A program made the position numbers and the translations under genes. Below, one piece after another: positions 5,207 to 6,087 of a DNA stretch of 6,087 bases. Position 1 is the stretch's first letter. Each line of letters opens with the position of its first letter. The DNA is from Methanoregula sp. (GTDB lineage: Archaea; Halobacteriota; Methanomicrobia; Methanomicrobiales; Methanospirillaceae), in the NCBI GenBank assembly GCA_003136075.1, contig PNBP01000039.1:26374-32460 (forward strand), written 5' to 3'. The notes below the pieces were generated by a model. It was not told the DNA's origin. It saw nothing but the letters and a program-made list of their open reading frames with translations, and did no database searches.

Positions 5207-5724
5207 GACGCTAGGAAAAACCGCCACTGGCAGAACATATCATCCGGGTGGGGATCCGGCGGGGCGAACCGGCACTCGACCCGTATCCGGGGATCGATTG
5301 CCTGCGAAAACCCTGTGAATTCCGCACGGTGCATCTCGCGGCAGACATATTCTCCCTGCCCCCGCTGGATTCGGGCTTCCTGTGTCGGGCAGGAGGGCAC
5401 TGAGATGATCACTTCATCTTCCCGTTCATCGATATCATATCCGACGATCATCGCCCACGGAAAATGGCGGAGCGCTTTGACAAAGCCGGACAATCCTTTT
5501 TCCGTAATGGAAAACCGGGATACGATATCTTTTGCCGCCATACCGGCAACACGCCCCCATACCTGTTCGTTGATCTTCTCTGCAACTGGCTGACCGTACT
5601 TGTCTGCAATAGTGATAAACCAGAATGCATCAACGACACGGTAATGCCAGAGCAGGAATTCGAGATACTGGCGTTTATCGGCGTCACTCATTGCATCAAA
5701 AATTTCAAGGTTCATGCCACTCAT
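5197..5724 (-). CDS. DUF6125-like conserved hypothetical protein
   Basis: A 175-residue soluble protein resembling the DUF6125 family of methanogens, by recall of its pattern. The N-terminal half is helical ([17 protein letters not shown] at about 20-36, [17 protein letters not shown] at 55-71). The C-terminal half holds [47 protein letters not shown] and FCQWRF, with Cys112, Cys128, Cys151 and Cys165. Four spaced cysteines suggest a metal or Fe-S site, which is inference. The general look recalls the aminothiazoline-carboxylate hydrolase-like group, but I would not assign that activity. ATG 5724 is preceded by GGTGA with a 6-nt gap, a good archaeal ribosome site and the only clear one in this window; ATG 5715 would be 15 nt from it. 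A TATA-like box and paired TCATGA sites lie upstream. It is divergent from the lipoprotein gene. Confidence 0.83.
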   Translation of the reverse strand: MSGMNLEIFDAMSDADKRQYLEFLLWHYRVVDAFWFITIADKYGQPVAEKINEQVWGRVAGMAAKDIVSRFSITEKGLSGFVKALRHFPWAMIVGYDIDEREDEVIISVPSCPTQEARIQRGQGEYVCREMHRAEFTGFSQAIDPRIRVECRFAPPDPHPDDMFCQWRFFLASKK

Positions 5725-5730
5725 GCCGGT

Positions 5731-5735
5731 TCACC
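5731..5735 (-). promoter_or_regulatory. Shine-Dalgarno site deciding the start at 5724
   Basis: The minus strand reads GGTGA, complementary to the CACCTCC-type end of archaeal 16S rRNA, with 6 nt to the ATG at 5724. It favours that start over the in-frame ATG at 5715. Confidence 0.6.
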
Positions 5736-5762
5736 AGGACTATGCGGATGATACACCGGTTG

Positions 5763-5779
5763 TCATGATGGTATCATGA
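5763..5779. promoter_or_regulatory. Paired TCATGA sites, candidate operator
   Basis: Two copies of the palindrome TCATGA (5763-5768 and 5774-5779) are set 11 bp apart, one helical turn. A near copy TCATGG (5796-5801) is 22 bp further, two turns. The pair covers the predicted transcription start (about 5765) of the DUF6125-like gene and lies in the spacer shared with the lipoprotein gene. A repressor site is plausible but unproven. Confidence 0.35.
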
Positions 5780-5784
5780 AGATT

Positions 5785-5797
5785 GTGTTTATTTATC
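5785..5797 (-). promoter_or_regulatory. Candidate TATA box for the DUF6125-like gene
   Basis: The minus strand reads GATAAATAAACAC, centred near 5791. It predicts a transcript starting around 5765 with a leader of about 41 nt, long enough to hold the GGTGA ribosome site. This contrasts with the leaderless layout of its neighbours. Confidence 0.35.
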
Positions 5798-5863
5798 ATG
5801 GACACAAAATGGCGGAAACCCCGTCAAAAATTCCCTTCGGTCACCATATGGCCTTTTGTCTTT

Positions 5864-5874
5864 TTTTTAATTAG
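5864..5874 (+). promoter_or_regulatory. Candidate TATA box for the lipoprotein gene
   Basis: TTTTTAATTAG follows a T8 run and is centred about 44 bp before the ATG at 5913, predicting a leader of about 18 nt. No Shine-Dalgarno site is visible in that leader. Confidence 0.3.
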
Positions 5875-5912
5875 CCATAACAGAGAAAAGCCTTCCCGGC
5901 CCATTTCTGTCT

Positions 5913-6087
5913 ATGAATGAACGTAAGGGCTGTTTCTGCTTCATACTACCTCCACTGGCCCTTGTCGTTATACTTATCATGATGAGCGGCTGTATCCAGT
6001 CGCAAAAAACTCCTTCAGGAATGCCCACGTCTGCCGAATATGCATTCATCGACCATCAAACATATACCGAAGGTCGGCTCATGATGG
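5913..6087 (+). CDS. Putative lipoprotein, N-terminal part, 3'-truncated by the window edge
   Basis: Fifty-eight codons are open from ATG 5913 to the window end. The N-terminus is a lipoprotein signal peptide: basic start MNERKG, hydrophobic core FILPPLALVVILIM (about 10-23), and lipobox MSGC with Cys27 as the predicted lipidated residue. The mature part begins IQSQKTPSGMPTS, a Ser/Thr/Pro-rich linker as expected next to a membrane anchor, then AEYAFIDHQTYTEGRLMM. The protein would be exported and held on the outer face of the cytoplasmic membrane. The fold beyond the linker cannot be judged from about 20 residues. An overlapping ATG at 5917 is in another frame. It diverges from the DUF6125-like gene with a 188-bp spacer. 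Confidence 0.75.
   Translation, partial: MNERKGCFCFILPPLALVVILIMMSGCIQSQKTPSGMPTSAEYAFIDHQTYTEGRLMM

Noticed and set aside
5867..6049. Minus-strand ORF of 60 codons opposite the lipoprotein
   Set aside because: The plus strand has a convincing signal peptide and lipobox; the minus product has no features.
1..6087. Search for a CRISPR array, given the CARF-like regulator
   Set aside because: No regularly spaced direct repeats of 20-40 bp are visible on reading either strand, and no cas protein motifs were found.

Overview
The window looks like chromosomal DNA of a methanogenic archaeon, most likely of the order Methanomicrobiales (Methanoregula-like). Several proteins resemble families I know from those genomes: a CxxCxxCC cysteine-cluster protein, a DUF6125-type protein, a DUF1294 membrane protein and a stand-alone CARF-like regulator. 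Most promoters read as archaeal TATA boxes placed 24-31 bp before a start codon, with few Shine-Dalgarno sites, and most gene ends are marked by T-tracts. The genus is inference from recalled families.

Layout from left to right. At 3-437 (+) is the C-terminal part of a membrane protein cut by the window edge. It converges on an alpha/beta hydrolase at 573-1385 (-) with a complete Ser/Asp/His triad. A 247-bp divergent spacer follows, then an all-helical, DUF349-like protein at 1633-2433 (+). That gene converges on a tandem minus-strand block: dCMP deaminase (4005-4490), CxxCxxCC protein (3467-3967), and a CARF-like/winged-helix regulator (2534-3346) that has its own leaderless promoter. Further right are a DUF1294 membrane protein (4680-4967, -), a 40-residue Cys-rich small ORF on the other strand (5053-5175, +), a DUF6125-like protein (5197-5724, -), and the first 58 codons of a lipoprotein (5913 to the end, +).

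Working links are modest. The deaminase supplies dUMP for thymidylate synthesis and may share a transcript with the cysteine-cluster protein. The CARF-like protein is the most unusual gene: it has the look of a nucleotide-sensing transcription factor, yet no CRISPR array or cas gene is visible here. The DUF1294 gene and the small ORF seem to diverge from a single, almost symmetric TATA box, and the small ORF ends in a bidirectional terminator shared with the DUF6125-like gene.

I see no tRNA, rRNA, insertion sequence, CRISPR array or origin. No gene-free stretch exceeds 300 bp; the longest is 1386-1632.
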